Shown piece after piece: positions 63,042-64,000 of a stretch of DNA of 64,000 nucleotides; the stretch's first letter is position 1, and each line of letters begins with the position of its first letter. Made by a program: the position numbers and the translations under genes. Origin of the DNA: Glycomyces paridis. Lineage in GTDB: Bacteria > Actinomycetota > Actinomycetes > Mycobacteriales > Micromonosporaceae. The stretch lies in the NCBI RefSeq assembly GCF_004912155.1, contig NZ_STGX01000020.1, positions 1-64,000 on the forward strand, read 5' to 3'. The notes beneath the pieces were generated by a model. That model was not told where the DNA came from. It did no database searches and worked only from the letters and a program-made list of their open reading frames with translations.

Positions 63042-64000
63042 TCAGGCGGCCGTGAGCAGCTGGGACGCGGCCAGGCCGCGGTACAGCTCGTCGTTCTCGA
63101 CCAGCTCGGCGTGGGTGCCGACCGCGCGGACCACGCCGGTGTCGAACACGACGATCTGGTCGGCGCTGGTGACCGTCGAGAGCCGGTGGGCGACGACCAG
63201 CACGTTCGTGCGCTCGGCGGCGTCGAGCATGACCTGCTTGAGCGCGGCCTCGTTGGCCGCGTCGAGCTGCGAGGTGGCCTCGTCGAGCAGCAGCAGGCGG
63301 GGCTTGCGCAGGAGCGCGCGGGCGATGGCGACGCGCTGGCGCTCGCCGCCGGAGAGCGTGGTGCCGCGGTAGCCGATCCGCGAGTCGAGCCCGTCGGGCA
63401 GCTTGTCGACCAGTTCGGTGAGGCGGGCGACCTTGACGACCTCGTCGATGTCGCCGTCGCCGGCGTCGGGCGCGGCCATGACGAGGTTCTCGCGCAGCGA
63501 GCCGTCGAGGACCGGCGCGTCCTGCTCGACGTAGCCGATGAGCCCGCGCAGCTCCTCCAGGGGCCAGTCGGCGACGTCGACGCCGTCGACGGTCACCGAG
63601 CCGGTGGTGGCCGGGTAGAACCGCTCGATGAGGGAGAAGACGGTGGTCTTGCCGGCCCCGGAGGGGCCGACCAGGGCGGTCAGGCCGCGCCCGCTGGAGG
63701 CGAAGGTGACGCCGTGGTGCACGAAGGGCAGGTCGTCGCCGTAGCGGAAGGTGACGTCGGCGAAGGCGACCTGCGCGGGCCCGTCGCGGTCGGTCATGCG
63801 CTCGGCCTCGACCGGCTCTTCAGAGTCGAGGTTGGCGACCTCTTCGACGCGGTGGATGGCGGCCAGGCCGGTCTGGAGCTGCGAGAGCGAGGCGACGAGG
63901 CCGCTGATGGGCCCCATCAGGTAGAACAGCAGCAGCAGGAAGCCGATGAGGGTGCCGACGTCCATCGCGCCGGAGGCGACGCGCGCGCCGCCGACGCCCA
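63042..64000 (-). CDS. ABC transporter permease/ATPase, 3' part (partial)
   Basis: The C-terminal 319 residues of an exporter-type ABC half-transporter; the frame stays open to the window edge, so the true start is upstream and the ATG at 63965 is internal. The end of the last membrane helices is seen ([18 protein letters not shown]), then the ATPase with Walker [10 protein letters not shown]-loop, signature LSGGERQRV, Walker B LLLLDEAT and H-loop AHRLST. It probably exports lipid, peptide or drug; substrate unknown. Confidence 0.92.
   Translation of the reverse strand, partial: GVGGARVASGAMDVGTLIGFLLLLFYLMGPISGLVASLSQLQTGLAAIHRVEEVANLDSEEPVEAERMTDRDGPAQVAFADVTFRYGDDLPFVHHGVTFASSGRGLTALVGPSGAGKTTVFSLIERFYPATTGSVTVDGVDVADWPLEELRGLIGYVEQDAPVLDGSLRENLVMAAPDAGDGDIDEVVKVARLTELVDKLPDGLDSRIGYRGTTLSGGERQRVAIARALLRKPRLLLLDEATSQLDAANEAALKQVMLDAAERTNVLVVAHRLSTVTSADQIVVFDTGVVRAVGTHAELVENDELYRGLAASQLLTAA

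Overview
The window is 64 kb of chromosome from a high-GC Gram-positive bacterium of the phylum Actinomycetota. The signs are GC-rich third codon positions throughout, frequent GTG/TTG starts, many apparently leaderless promoters, and actinobacterial markers: DapD of the actinobacterial type, FolP2, a DUF3117 protein, a DivIVA-like one-TM protein, HtrA next to TatB, and a CBM2-bearing GH9 cellulase. The order dapD/dapE - LOG protein - folP2 - DivIVA-like - DUF3117 - htrA - tatB, with mrp nearby, recalls the Mycobacterium tuberculosis Rv1201c-Rv1229c segment. The genus cannot be fixed from sequence alone; no rRNA or tRNA gene was seen.

Layout. 1-1477 holds no gene but degenerate CGGAT-rich repeats. 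1478-12752 is accessory: three atypical or ordinary SDR/NmrA oxidoreductases, a YeiH-type exporter, an HxlR regulator, a HEAT-repeat protein, a MazF-like toxin pair, a NUDIX hydrolase and a secreted carboxylesterase, closed by a perfect 44-bp palindrome. 12919-30000 is largely housekeeping: mfd, arylamine N-acetyltransferase, an rRNA/tRNA methyltransferase, ppc, an APS kinase fused to a degenerate ATP-sulfurylase domain, a VKOR, AMMECR1, a BrnT-like toxin pair, PhzF and Mrp. 29817-32672 is a five-domain secreted cellulase behind a promoter with a CebR-box-like site and an FNR-class dyad.

32816-45200 is the conserved lysine/folate-like/secretion block (dapD, dapE, LOG, folP2, M18 peptidase, azoreductase), interrupted by a four-gene cluster built around an EccC-like three-domain FtsK/SpoIIIE ATPase, followed by DUF3117, HtrA and TatB. 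45240-50833 carries a VOC protein, a DUF4190 protein, an amidohydrolase, ffh and amt; glnK and glnD, usually between amt and ffh in actinobacteria, are missing. The amt leader has a three-way-junction structure with two GCAA tetraloops in the sense RNA, the best candidate here for an undescribed regulatory element. 51354-64000 is accessory again: a LacI regulator with an intracellular glycoside hydrolase, a Uma2 protein of lower GC, MscL, tandem two-domain VOC proteins, a VapBC pair, a phosphodiesterase, a TetR/aldo-keto reductase pair around a clear operator, and the 3' part of an ABC exporter running off the end.

At least eight genes have a TANNNT hexamer exactly six bases before the start codon, the pattern of leaderless transcripts. 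Most convergent gene pairs are separated by strong GC-rich hairpins or share a CTAG in which both stop codons overlap.
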